From the NCBI GenBank assembly GCA_029882675.1, contig JAOUKJ010000003.1, positions 1 through 26,285 of the forward strand: a DNA stretch of 26,285 nucleotides, in the 5' to 3' direction. A program made the translations under genes and the position numbers. Below the pieces are notes generated by a model. That model had not been told where the DNA came from, made no database searches, and saw only the letters and a list, made by a program, of their open reading frames with translations. Numbering within the stretch: the stretch's first letter is position 1; each line of letters opens with the position of its first letter. Source of the DNA: Cyclobacteriaceae bacterium. GTDB taxonomy: Bacteria > Bacteroidota > Bacteroidia > Cytophagales > Cyclobacteriaceae. This document shows, in pieces, positions 1 through 7,385 of the stretch.

Positions 1-564
1 TCCCATGTTGATCGGCTGGATCATTTTTGGTAATGCGCCTTCTTTATTGCTTAGTGCAACCCCAATCCGAAATGTAACGGCCCGGGTTATTTTTTTTCTG
101 AATTGATTAGCCGCTGTTTCCCATTCACAGGTCAGCCTGGATAAAAAATCATCTCCCGGTTGGTCAGACTCTGTTTTCCAGGTGTCATGCAGATCAGAAC
201 CGTAATAGCCAACGGCAGAAGCTGAAATAAAGGCAAGTGGCCACACATCCTGGGTTTTGTAGGCCGAATAAAGCAGGTTAGAAGACTTCACCCTGCTTTC
301 TGTTAATTCTTTTTTGTATTTATTATTCCAGCGCCTGCCGTTGAGGGGAGCCCCGGCAAGGTGGATGACATACTCATGCTTTTCGGCAATTAAAGGATCT
401 ATTTCTCCACTTTTTATATCCCAGAAGTATTCTTTAATAACACTATTCTTGTTTGGATTTCTTGTCAGCCAGGAAACAGAATCACCCCTTGCTACCAGCT
501 TTTCCGTTATTATCTTGCCAATAAATCCCTTCCCACCTGTGATTAGTATTCTTTTTGACATCAT
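1..564 (-). CDS. TIGR01777-family NAD(P)-dependent epimerase-like protein, 3' end missing
   Basis: The minus strand is open from an ATG at 561 (a second ATG lies directly upstream at 564) to the window edge, giving about 187 residues of a family of roughly 300. The start reads MSKRILITGGKGFIG, a Rossmann dinucleotide-binding loop of the extended short-chain dehydrogenase type. Further in are HLAGAPLNGRRW, then SASAVGYYG with the Ser and Tyr region of the active site, then GDDFLSRLTCEWE. This order is characteristic of the TIGR01777 group (E. coli YfcH-like), whose substrate is unknown. The C-terminal substrate-binding part lies outside the window. The gene is divergent from the exported-protein gene at 637, with 72 nt between them. 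Family assignment is firm; function is not known. Confidence 0.88.
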   Translation of the reverse strand, partial: MMSKRILITGGKGFIGKIITEKLVARGDSVSWLTRNPNKNSVIKEYFWDIKSGEIDPLIAEKHEYVIHLAGAPLNGRRWNNKYKKELTESRVKSSNLLYSAYKTQDVWPLAFISASAVGYYGSDLHDTWKTESDQPGDDFLSRLTCEWETAANQFRKKITRAVTFRIGVALSNKEGALPKMIQPINMG

Positions 565-581
565 CGTAAAAAACTATTTTT

Positions 582-589
582 TATTTTTG
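582..589 (+). promoter_or_regulatory. Candidate -7 element for the gene pair at 637-2264
   Basis: TATTTTTG matches the Bacteroidota -7 consensus TAnnTTTG and lies about 48 nt before the ATG at 637. No good -33 TTTG is seen at 19-20 nt spacing, so the call is tentative. Confidence 0.35.
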
Positions 590-595
590 AAACAA

Positions 596-616
596 ATATG
601 CATAGAATTTGCATAT
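596..616. promoter_or_regulatory. Operator-like inverted repeat between divergent genes
   Basis: ATATGCA and TGCATAT form a perfect 7-bp inverted repeat separated by 7 nt. It sits just downstream of the candidate -7 element and 20 nt before the start at 637, where a repressor or an mRNA hairpin could act. The region is AT-rich, so chance is possible. Confidence 0.3.
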
Positions 617-636
617 ATTAATGAAACGAACAACAT

Positions 637-1332
637 ATGAAAAAGTTTATTGTCCTTTTTGCAAGTATCCTTACACTGTGGGTAAGTTCTTATGCACAGG
701 TGGTTGAAGTCGTCGCGGCTACAAATAAAATATTACAGGAGTCATATCCGGGATTTCGTACTGAAATTAAAGCTGATCTTGGGGATGTTGAGAATATGGT
801 GAAAATATTTTTAAGGGATATAGGTAAAATGAGGGAACGAAATAGTTATTTCCAGATAACAGAAGCCACTATAGACGGACAGTATTTTGGTGAAAGATCT
901 TTTTTTGCGGTGATAAAAAGTGGTAGAGAAGTGCAGAATGTGTGGTTTGGTGCTAACCTGGCCGATTTAACCAATGAGGATAAGGAACAGATTGATAAAC
1001 TGCTTGAGCAAATGACATATCAGTTTGCTGTCGATTTTTATAAAAGCAGGATTCAAATGGAGATTGATGAATCAGAACAAGCAGCGCAGTATACGGAAAG
1101 AAAATATCGTAAGTTGGAGCGGGATGGCGTAGATCTAAAGAATAAACTTGAGGCCAATGAAAAAGAACTTGTGCGTTTGCAGGAAGCCATTCAAGCCAAT
1201 AAACTGGAGCATGAAGTGCTGTTGTTGAAAATTGATGAGAACAAGCTGACAGCCGATTCTACGGTTGTAGACCTTGAAAAAATAAGAAAAGTAATTGAAA
1301 TGCAAAAATCCAAAAAAGAAGCGGTGCATTGA
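637..1332 (+). CDS. Exported protein with C-terminal coiled coil, unknown function
   Basis: The 231-residue product starts with a signal peptide (MKKF, a hydrophobic run, then SSYAQ with likely cleavage after Ala20), so it should leave the cytoplasm. Residues about 25-135 form a globular part of mixed composition. From about 140 to 225 the sequence is highly charged with heptad-like leucines (KLERDGVDLKNKLEANEKEL), indicating a long coiled coil. No cysteine or catalytic motif stands out. Its stop overlaps the TTG start of the next gene, so the two are probably translated together. I do not recognise a family. An envelope structural or adaptor role is only a guess. Confidence 0.8.
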   Translation: MKKFIVLFASILTLWVSSYAQVVEVVAATNKILQESYPGFRTEIKADLGDVENMVKIFLRDIGKMRERNSYFQITEATIDGQYFGERSFFAVIKSGREVQNVWFGANLADLTNEDKEQIDKLLEQMTYQFAVDFYKSRIQMEIDESEQAAQYTERKYRKLERDGVDLKNKLEANEKELVRLQEAIQANKLEHEVLLLKIDENKLTADSTVVDLEKIRKVIEMQKSKKEAVH

Positions 1333-2264
1333 GATACAGCTACCTTATTGTTGCCGGTTTGCTTTTGTTGTCATGTTTTAATGACTTGCCCGCACAAAAG
1401 CGCCTCGATGTTGGTTGGGGAGCGAAGACAGGATTAATGATTAACTTCGGCACCCATTACCAACGATTTGGGGTACTGGTAGCGGGCTACTGTAATTACC
1501 GGCTTGCACAAATCAATACACAGTACAAAATATATTATAATCGAAGAGCGCCTGGCCCGCAGGAAAAATATTTTGAGCAAAATTTCAATGCAGGTATCGC
1601 AATTGGTCTCATGGAAAGGGCCGACTCCCTGGCCTATGATTATATATCAAAAACAGGCCATAACGGAACTAAACAATATGTATTAGGCTATGCGTATAAT
1701 TATTACTTCAATAATATAGGATACAGACAGCCTACAGGTACCATTGGAATTCGGATTAGTGACTTTGAATTTCATCATGAAAACGATATTCTTGGCCGCC
1801 GGGCGAGTGATGGTTTTCGCACAGCGGCATTTGGTTTGTATTATAACAAGGGGTTGCATCAAATGGCAATCAAGTCGGTGCTATGGACTGGGAATAAAGA
1901 TGCGGCAGGAGTCCGTCGGGTAAAGGAGTCTTCTTTTGCCCGGTTTGGTTATTATGATCTTTCTGAAACACAATTTGGCCAATTATCACATGGTATTCTG
2001 GCCTTTTCCTGGAAGTTAAACTTCCCATTCCATCAGTCAGCTGAAGTGGCCCTGGGGTTGGATTCCGAAAAAATACGGAATACCATACAAAATAAATTTA
2101 TGCATGATATGTATTTCTGGCCGGAGAAATGGAACAAAGCCAGAAATTTACATATTCCTATGATAGACACAAACGGGAAGCCTTTTCTCTACCAGGAAGG
2201 GCAGAATATTAGAAAAAACAAATCATTTATTGACCTCTCTGTCAATAATGAGGGATTTTTTTGA
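1329..2264 (+). CDS. Exported beta-rich protein, resembles polymorphic toxin type 23 domain
   Basis: Translation probably starts at a TTG that overlaps the upstream TGA by 4 nt; no ATG fits better because the signal sequence begins at once (RYSYLIVAGLLLLSC). The LLSC could be a lipobox, or cleavage may follow PAQ. The 311-residue product is rich in aromatic and Gly residues in alternating patterns (LGYAYNYYF, TGTIGIRISDFEFHHEND, TAAFGLYYNKG, AIKSVLWTGN), as expected for beta strands. This resembles Bacteroidota proteins annotated as 'polymorphic toxin type 23', from memory of the family pattern only. It carries no secretion-system tag, and no immunity gene is obvious, so an outer-membrane or surface role is equally likely. 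The last codons merge with a YceI remnant. Confidence 0.7.
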   Translation: MRYSYLIVAGLLLLSCFNDLPAQKRLDVGWGAKTGLMINFGTHYQRFGVLVAGYCNYRLAQINTQYKIYYNRRAPGPQEKYFEQNFNAGIAIGLMERADSLAYDYISKTGHNGTKQYVLGYAYNYYFNNIGYRQPTGTIGIRISDFEFHHENDILGRRASDGFRTAAFGLYYNKGLHQMAIKSVLWTGNKDAAGVRRVKESSFARFGYYDLSETQFGQLSHGILAFSWKLNFPFHQSAEVALGLDSEKIRNTIQNKFMHDMYFWPEKWNKARNLHIPMIDTNGKPFLYQEGQNIRKNKSFIDLSVNNEGFF

Positions 2265-2568
2265 TGTGGCTCGTTATCCCACTTCAAGTTTTGTTATCCG
2301 AAAGGTGGCTCCGCGTGGGGGAGACTGCTATACAATAACGGGAGACATCACCATTAAAGGTGTTTCCAAAACTCTTGATTTTATGGCCAGGATAGAAAAT
2401 AATGGAGAGGTTCTTGAGGCTTTCGCAGAGATAAAGATTGACAGGTCGGAGCTTGATGTCCAATATGGTTCTGGGAGTATTTTTGATGACCTTGGTGATC
2501 AGGTTATTTATGATGAGTTCACTTTAAATGTTCATTTGGTGGCTCGAAAGACTGCTTTTGGTTCCTGA
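2230..2568 (+). pseudogene. N-terminally truncated YceI-like domain fragment
   Basis: Residues from about position 2251 onward match the C-terminal half of YceI-type lipid-binding proteins: FFDVARYPTSSF, then TGDITIKGVSKTLDF, then the end motif with YGSGSIFDDLGD and YDEFTLNVHLVA. Family members are usually 170-200 residues with a signal peptide, but only about 105 family-like residues exist here and the first half is not present in any frame upstream. The fragment overlaps the last 35 nt of the preceding gene in another frame, so it has no normal start (TTG at 2230 or ATG at 2248 are available). It most likely remains from a deletion that fused two genes. A truncated but expressed protein cannot be excluded. 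Confidence 0.75.
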
Positions 2569-2932
2569 TCTTGGTTTTTTGTTTGTGGCTGATGATGACC
2601 TGTGAAGATGAACAGTTCCCTTTAATGGGTGGGTTTAGTTTTGAAATCCTGAGCTTTACTTTTTTAATATTGCTAAAATGGGCCAGGATTGCCTTACTGA
2701 TTTTATAGGCAACGGATTCCAGCAGATCGGCAGGTTTTGTAACGATTTCGGCTACCAAATCATATAGTTTTTGATAATCAATGGTGTTCTCCAAAAGGTC
2801 GGTTTTCCCTGCCTTTGTTAGATTGGTTTTTACTTTGAGGTCTATAACAATATCATTTCCATTTCTCTTTTCTTCAGGGTAATAGCCTATGGGGGCTTTG
2901 AAATGCATGCCTTTTAACGCGATCCAGGCCAT
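2519..2932 (-). CDS. folB: Dihydroneopterin aldolase
   Basis: This folate-pathway enzyme splits 7,8-dihydroneopterin into 6-hydroxymethyl-dihydropterin and glycolaldehyde. The 137-residue product shows the family signature throughout: GMHFKAPIGYYPEE at residues 8-21, NTIDYQKLYDLV at 49-60, LLESVA at 70-75 with the pterin-binding Glu72, and ISKLNPPIKG at 96-105 with the probable catalytic Lys98. The last 20 or so residues (after VIISHKQ) are Lys-rich and exceed the usual 120-125 residue length. The ATG lies 2 nt after the divIVA stop, so the pair is an operon. The 3' end overlaps the YceI fragment on the other strand by 50 nt, which fits a recent deletion bringing the genes together. Confidence 0.93.
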   Translation of the reverse strand: MAWIALKGMHFKAPIGYYPEEKRNGNDIVIDLKVKTNLTKAGKTDLLENTIDYQKLYDLVAEIVTKPADLLESVAYKISKAILAHFSNIKKVKLRISKLNPPIKGNCSSSQVIISHKQKTKIRNQKQSFEPPNEHLK

Positions 2933-2934
2933 GA

Positions 2935-3681
2935 TTAGTTGATTTCGTCAAAAAAGGAACGCTCATAATTTCTCTTTTCGCTACTTTCTTCCCGCTGCAC
3001 ATTTTTGGTCTGTGCCGGATCCTTTTTTGCGGATACCTCTTTAGGTTTTTCAGTTATTTTTTCAATGTCATCTTTGGCAGATTTGTTTACCGATTGGCGA
3101 TCTTCTACTACTTTTTTGTTTTGCCTTTTTATTTTCAGTACCTGTTCTTCAATATCGAAACGTTTGATTTGGGATTTCATCCTTTCCACACGTTCCAACG
3201 CATCTGTTGAAAGCGTCCTGATATCGCTGAGTAAGTCATCCCTGAAATTTTCCAGTGTTTTATAGGTGTGTTTCAGGGATGTTAACTGATGTTCCATTTC
3301 TTCAATCGTCTGACGGGCCATCATTTCGGCCTCTTCGATTGTATCGCGGGCCTTATTTTTGGCATCACTGAATATTGCTTCAGATTTGATTTCCGTTTCT
3401 TTCATATGCATTTCGGCAATTTTATTCGCTTGCTCTACCATATTGGCCCCCGTATCTTCTGCCGTTTTTAAGGTTTTGTACAGTGAGGTCTCCACCTCCC
3501 GCAGTTTTGTTACCTCCGCTTGTGATGCCTTAAGTTTAATATTCAGATCCTTATTTTCATCAAGTAACCTTTCCCATTCCAGCGACAAGGAATGCAGGTA
3601 CGCATTCACTTCATCCTTTTCATATCCCCTGAAGCCCTTTTCAAAAGTCTTTTGTCTGATTTCTAATGGAGTAATTTTCAT
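2935..3681 (-). CDS. DivIVA-domain protein
   Basis: The N-terminus (MKITPLEIRQKTFEKGFRG, then YEKDEVNAYL) is the DivIVA/GpsB membrane-binding domain. It is followed by long coiled coils over residues 30-190 with a Met/Glu/Ala-rich centre. The last 60 residues are a charged, low-complexity tail rich in Lys, Glu and Ser. DivIVA proteins oligomerise at curved membrane and organise poles or septa in Gram-positive bacteria. Bacteroidota carry similar proteins whose role is less well defined. At 248 residues it is longer than GpsB-type members. It is transcribed with folB, 2 nt apart. Confidence 0.88.
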   Translation of the reverse strand: MKITPLEIRQKTFEKGFRGYEKDEVNAYLHSLSLEWERLLDENKDLNIKLKASQAEVTKLREVETSLYKTLKTAEDTGANMVEQANKIAEMHMKETEIKSEAIFSDAKNKARDTIEEAEMMARQTIEEMEHQLTSLKHTYKTLENFRDDLLSDIRTLSTDALERVERMKSQIKRFDIEEQVLKIKRQNKKVVEDRQSVNKSAKDDIEKITEKPKEVSAKKDPAQTKNVQREESSEKRNYERSFFDEIN

Positions 3682-3763
3682 GCCAACGATTTTATTTTAC
3701 CTATATAGCTGCTACAATTTACAAAGAGTTTGCCAGCAAGTACAATGTGTCTTTAATTTATCG

Positions 3764-3771
3764 CAAATTTA
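3764..3771 (-). promoter_or_regulatory. Candidate -7 element for divIVA-folB
   Basis: CAAATTTA on the plus strand reads TAAATTTG on the minus strand, matching TAnnTTTG. It lies 83 nt before the divIVA ATG. The -33 position is poor, so this is a moderate call. The rest of the 3682-3945 gap is AT-rich, and I see no clear promoter for the plus-strand gene at 3946. Confidence 0.4.
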
Positions 3772-3945
3772 GGGCAGATATTTTATTGAATAATCATTAA
3801 TTTGTTTTTATAACGTTGCTGAAAGGTATTTAGCATGAATAATGAATAAATAAGTGTACTGAGTATATTCTTTTAGCCTAATGTTTATTTTTTTGCCAGT
3901 CAGGTCGTTATATTGCATCAAAGATCTTACGCCAATTTGCTATAA

Positions 3946-4587
3946 ATGCCCCTTCAGAAAATTGTACGGTTGACAGAAACAAGAGCCCTCGGCATTTGGG
4001 ACATTACCGAATCCCTGTCTGCGCTGGAACAACAGTTAGACATAAAAATGGAAGACAACTCTCACCTTCCGCTTACCCATGAAAAGAAAAGGGCAGAATG
4101 GTTCAGTACACGAATCATGGCCCGGGAAATGATGGGTTATATGGGATGGTCGTATCATGGGATATTTAAAGACCAGTTTGGAAAACCTCATTTTAAACAT
4201 ACCAGTGTTCAGGTATCAGTTACTCATTCCTTCCCTTTTGTTTCAGTGCTTATTGACAAGACAAAACCTGTAGGGATTGATATGGAATATCCCAATGTGA
4301 AGTTGTTAAAAATTGCCAGACGGTTTTTAAGTGAGGACGAACTAACTTTTATTGACCCGAATGATACCAAAATGCTGGCCATTGCATGGGGGGCTAAAGA
4401 AGCACTCTATAAACTACATGGCCGCAGGAAACTTTCTTTTAGAGAACAACTCCTTCTCGATCCCTATACCGCTGAAAATAATGAAGGTCAGTTTTCTGGC
4501 AAAATTATTGATGAGAATATAGAAAATTACGACCTGAAATATAAAATATTTGAAAAAAATGATTATATTTTAGTTTTCACAACTTGA
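3946..4587 (+). CDS. 4'-phosphopantetheinyl transferase superfamily protein
   Basis: It transfers phosphopantetheine from CoA to a conserved Ser of carrier proteins. In the 213-residue product the order of motifs is right for the Sfp/AcpT superfamily. KKRAEWFSTRIMA is at residues 47-59 and FGKPHF at 78-83. VSVTHSFPFVSV (90-101) holds the SxSH-like region, VGIDMEY (109-115) has metal ligands Asp112 and Glu114, and WGAKEALYKL (148-157) has Glu152 and Lys156. Targets could be the fatty-acid ACP or a carrier of a secondary pathway; no synthase gene is nearby. Its stop overlaps a TTG of the next gene (TTGA), suggesting coupling. Confidence 0.9.
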   Translation: MPLQKIVRLTETRALGIWDITESLSALEQQLDIKMEDNSHLPLTHEKKRAEWFSTRIMAREMMGYMGWSYHGIFKDQFGKPHFKHTSVQVSVTHSFPFVSVLIDKTKPVGIDMEYPNVKLLKIARRFLSEDELTFIDPNDTKMLAIAWGAKEALYKLHGRRKLSFREQLLLDPYTAENNEGQFSGKIIDENIENYDLKYKIFEKNDYILVFTT

Positions 4588-5162
4588 ACAACATGATTAT
4601 TAGATCGTATTTATTGTTATTAATATTGGTTTTAGTAGCAGAAAAGGGACTTCCTCAAGGCGTTGAGGGGAGTAGGCTAACAGAGGTTTCTACAGACAAG
4701 GAAGTGGTATTGGGTTCGTTGGCGGGAACAAATGGGATGGTATTGATTTTTGTAGGATCATCATGCCCCTATGTTTCATATTATCAGGGGCGTTTGAAGC
4801 GGCTGATTAAAACTTATGAAAGTAAGGGCATTTCATTTGTGCTTATCAATACAAGTGAGATGTCTATTGAAAAAATGAAAAGGCATAAGAATGAACTTGG
4901 TTTGGGCGTGTCCTATCTGGCAGATAAAAATCAACAATTATTAAACAGTTTAGGAGCTTCTAAAATTCCGGAGGCCTTTCTGCTTATCCGAAAAAATAAA
5001 TCACTGGGCGTTGTCTACCATGGAGCTATTGATAGTAATCCCCAGGTTGCCGATGACGTGAAAGAAAATTATCTGGAAGACGCTATCAAGCATATGCTTC
5101 AGGGCGATCCAATCCCTCAAACACATCAACGGGCAATGGGCTGTATAATCAGAAAAAAATAA
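4584..5162 (+). CDS. Exported thioredoxin-fold (redoxin/AhpC-like) protein
   Basis: An N-terminal hydrophobic stretch (IIRSYLLLLILVLVAEKGLPQG) is a signal peptide, so it should work in the periplasm. The thioredoxin fold appears from residue about 40: VLIFVGSSCPYV has a single Cys61 at the usual active-site position, then GISFVLINTSEMS, SYLADKNQQLLNSLGASKIPEAFLL with the cis-Pro loop, and YHGAIDSN. A second Cys187 lies in the tail (RAMGCIIRKK); proteins of this redoxin group often end GCxIK. Cys61 and Cys187 might form a disulfide. The start is either TTG at 4584, overlapping the upstream stop, or ATG at 4593; the signal peptide fits both. Substrate unknown. Confidence 0.82.
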   Translation: MNNMIIRSYLLLLILVLVAEKGLPQGVEGSRLTEVSTDKEVVLGSLAGTNGMVLIFVGSSCPYVSYYQGRLKRLIKTYESKGISFVLINTSEMSIEKMKRHKNELGLGVSYLADKNQQLLNSLGASKIPEAFLLIRKNKSLGVVYHGAIDSNPQVADDVKENYLEDAIKHMLQGDPIPQTHQRAMGCIIRKK

Positions 5163-5183
5163 AAATAACGGTTTTCTTAATAA

Positions 5184-7121
5184 TTACTCCCGGCCAAACC
5201 AGCTATTTCTTATTAATTGATGTTGTGGTGTGGCGTTGGGATTGGGTGATAATATGAATAATTGTTCTACCTCTACCATGAAATTATTCGTTGCAAGTCG
5301 TATCTCCTGTTCCTGGCCATCTTCCGATTCCCTGATTACTGTGACAGAATATTCTACCCCTTCCTCAAGACTGTTTTGAATATTCATAATATAGGTTTGG
5401 AGTTCAGGCCCGAGCGGAGGCACTTCCAAATCGTTTATCGCAATCAGTTTGTCATTGTTTTTAAGCCCAAGTGCCTTGCCAAAGTCATTCAGACTTTCTT
5501 CGTTCCGAATAAAAAGGTGTCCTTCCATGGGGTCAACACCAATCGTATTTCCGTCAATACCCATGGTAAGCATTTCGGTTGACATCGATTGTGCATAATC
5601 AATACCCACGATCTCAAAGAATTCTTCATAAGGGATAGGCCTATTGCCTTCTACGTATGTGCTGAAAAAGTCCCTGATTTCAGGATAAGTCATCTCAGCG
5701 ATAATTTCAAAAAGCTCATCGTCCTGAAACGCCAGGTTTTTCCCGAATTTTTTTGATAAATCAAGGATAAGGTCTTTTAAACCATATTTTCCGTCAGACA
5801 ATGAAAGGAGCTTAATATCAAGACACATGCCAATCAGAGCTCCCTTTTGATACACATTCGCGTATTGATCCTTATACTGTTCAAGGGTATACTTACTTAA
5901 AGCAGTGAAGGCCAGGCTGTCATTGTATTGGGTAGTGGAACTGATAAGTTTTTCGCGTAGCATGTTAATATATTGACCCGGAGGAATCAAATTGGTCCTT
6001 ATCTGGGCGATGCCCGCAAAATATTCAGTCACACCTTCGTACAACCATAAATGCTTCGACATTTTTGGTTCGTTGAAATCAAACTGGTGGATTTCTTCTG
6101 AATGAATGGTCAAAGGGGTGATAATGTGGAAAAATTCATGCGCTGCAATATCGCGGATAGTTTGTTCAAGTTGTTCGATGGGTGATTCAGGGATAAAATA
6201 CATCGAACTATAGGAATGTTCTAACGCTCCATAGGAGGTCACCGGTTGATCGGTGAAATAGAAAATAAAAGCATATTTATCTACGGGTAAGTAACCCCCG
6301 AGAAAATCGCGTTGAGCCATAAGTAATTCACGAAGGGTCTCTGCAATCTCATGGGCATTAATAAGTTTGTTGGGAGAATATGAGGATATCAGTACTTCAG
6401 TATTGTCTACCTGGATAATGGCCGTGTCGGGGGCCGAATACATAAGTGGAGAATCAATCAGGTGATCATAACTTGTAGTAACGTAAGTGTCTACGTCATA
6501 ATCACTTATTTTTTCAATGAGTTCTTGTGGTAAGGAAGCAGAAAGAGTACTTTCATTTGCCCCTTGTATCAGGCCGGTTCCTCCATAAAATCCGTCAGGC
6601 TTGATCACCTGAACAGTGAAGGGAATACTTTTCATGTTTTCCAGATATCCAAAGAAACCACTGGTATTCAGAATGAAATTTTTACCATCCTCTATATTTG
6701 TTCCGGCAGGTTGAAAAATTTCAGCACCTTCCTGTTCCCCATCAAAGGTGTCGTCAACCCAATAGCTTATATGTGCCAGTTTTTTGGCTTTTTTTATCTT
6801 CCAGCTGTTGTCATCCAGGCGTTCATATTCAAGTTCCCGGCCTTTGCTGTCCGTGGCTTTAAAATCGGTGATAAACCGGCCATAGTCGGCAATTTTATAT
6901 GTGCCAGGAATAATCTTGGGCATATAAAAGGTAATCTCCTTGCTGCTGATACCCGGTGTAGTAAGAGAAACAAATACCTTGTCGTCCTTTACATAGGTCA
7001 GATCAATAGTATACCGGTAACCAGGATCATCATTTGCCCAGGCATGATTTGGCATGCTCAGTATTAATAACAAAAGGATAATGGATGAAAAAATTGATTT
7101 GAGCGTCATTGTTGTGGTCAT
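5184..7121 (-). CDS. Secreted M61-family metallopeptidase with PDZ-like C-terminus
   Basis: A signal peptide (residues 1-29, ending NHAWA) leads into the M61 N-terminal beta domain. The zinc site HEFFH is at 328-332, and the third ligand is probably Glu362 in WLYEGVTEY, matching the glycyl-aminopeptidase pattern. A PDZ-like region follows at about 530-620, with GKALGLKNNDKLIAIND typical of the PDZ ligand groove. The 645-residue length is normal. These enzymes remove N-terminal residues, often Gly, from peptides in the periplasm or outside the cell. ATG at 7121 gives MTTTMTLKS; the Met at 7109 is equally possible. It is monocistronic and converges on the thioredoxin-fold gene 21 nt away, with no terminator hairpin visible. 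Confidence 0.92.
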   Translation of the reverse strand: MTTTMTLKSIFSSIILLLLILSMPNHAWANDDPGYRYTIDLTYVKDDKVFVSLTTPGISSKEITFYMPKIIPGTYKIADYGRFITDFKATDSKGRELEYERLDDNSWKIKKAKKLAHISYWVDDTFDGEQEGAEIFQPAGTNIEDGKNFILNTSGFFGYLENMKSIPFTVQVIKPDGFYGGTGLIQGANESTLSASLPQELIEKISDYDVDTYVTTSYDHLIDSPLMYSAPDTAIIQVDNTEVLISSYSPNKLINAHEIAETLRELLMAQRDFLGGYLPVDKYAFIFYFTDQPVTSYGALEHSYSSMYFIPESPIEQLEQTIRDIAAHEFFHIITPLTIHSEEIHQFDFNEPKMSKHLWLYEGVTEYFAGIAQIRTNLIPPGQYINMLREKLISSTTQYNDSLAFTALSKYTLEQYKDQYANVYQKGALIGMCLDIKLLSLSDGKYGLKDLILDLSKKFGKNLAFQDDELFEIIAEMTYPEIRDFFSTYVEGNRPIPYEEFFEIVGIDYAQSMSTEMLTMGIDGNTIGVDPMEGHLFIRNEESLNDFGKALGLKNNDKLIAINDLEVPPLGPELQTYIMNIQNSLEEGVEYSVTVIRESEDGQEQEIRLATNNFMVEVEQLFILSPNPNATPQHQLIRNSWFGRE

Positions 7122-7292
7122 GTTTAATTATTACCTTAAATCCGTAGGCGGCTATCATAAACATTTAATAATGTTGTAGATATAACCGAATACGTCGTTT
7201 TTAATCTAAAGGTTACTCACTTATTCAAGTGTCCCAAAAAATAATGTATTTTAAATGTTTTCCCGCCCCAGAGACGGGGAAACATCTTTTTC

Positions 7293-7332
7293 TTTAATAC
7301 CTAAAATACGCTTGCGGATTTTAGGTATTAAA
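7293..7332. repeat. Perfect 15-bp-arm palindrome in divergent intergenic region
   Basis: TTTAATACCTAAAAT at 7293-7307 pairs perfectly with ATTTTAGGTATTAAA at 7318-7332. Inside, CGC (7309-7311) pairs with GCG (7314-7316). A smaller imperfect repeat (CCCC/GGGG) lies just upstream at 7267-7279. It sits between the M61 and exonuclease genes, so it is not a simple terminator, and it covers the -33 position of the candidate exonuclease promoter. Confidence 0.85.
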
Positions 7333-7342
7333 AGTATACTTG
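7312..7342 (+). promoter_or_regulatory. Candidate promoter of the exonuclease/GIY-YIG gene
   Basis: TTG at 7312-7314, 20 nt, then TATACTTG at 7335-7342 is one mismatch from TAnnTTTG. The ATG at 7386 lies about 44 nt downstream. The element overlaps the right arm of the palindrome, which could therefore work as an operator. Confidence 0.4.
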
Positions 7343-7385
7343 TCTTTATTGGCGCAATATCTGATTTATATTTATTGTATCCAAA

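Noticed and set aside
5262..7067. Antisense open frames opposite the M61 peptidase gene
   Set aside because: They overlap a full, well-conserved gene in another frame and show no family motif or own start context.
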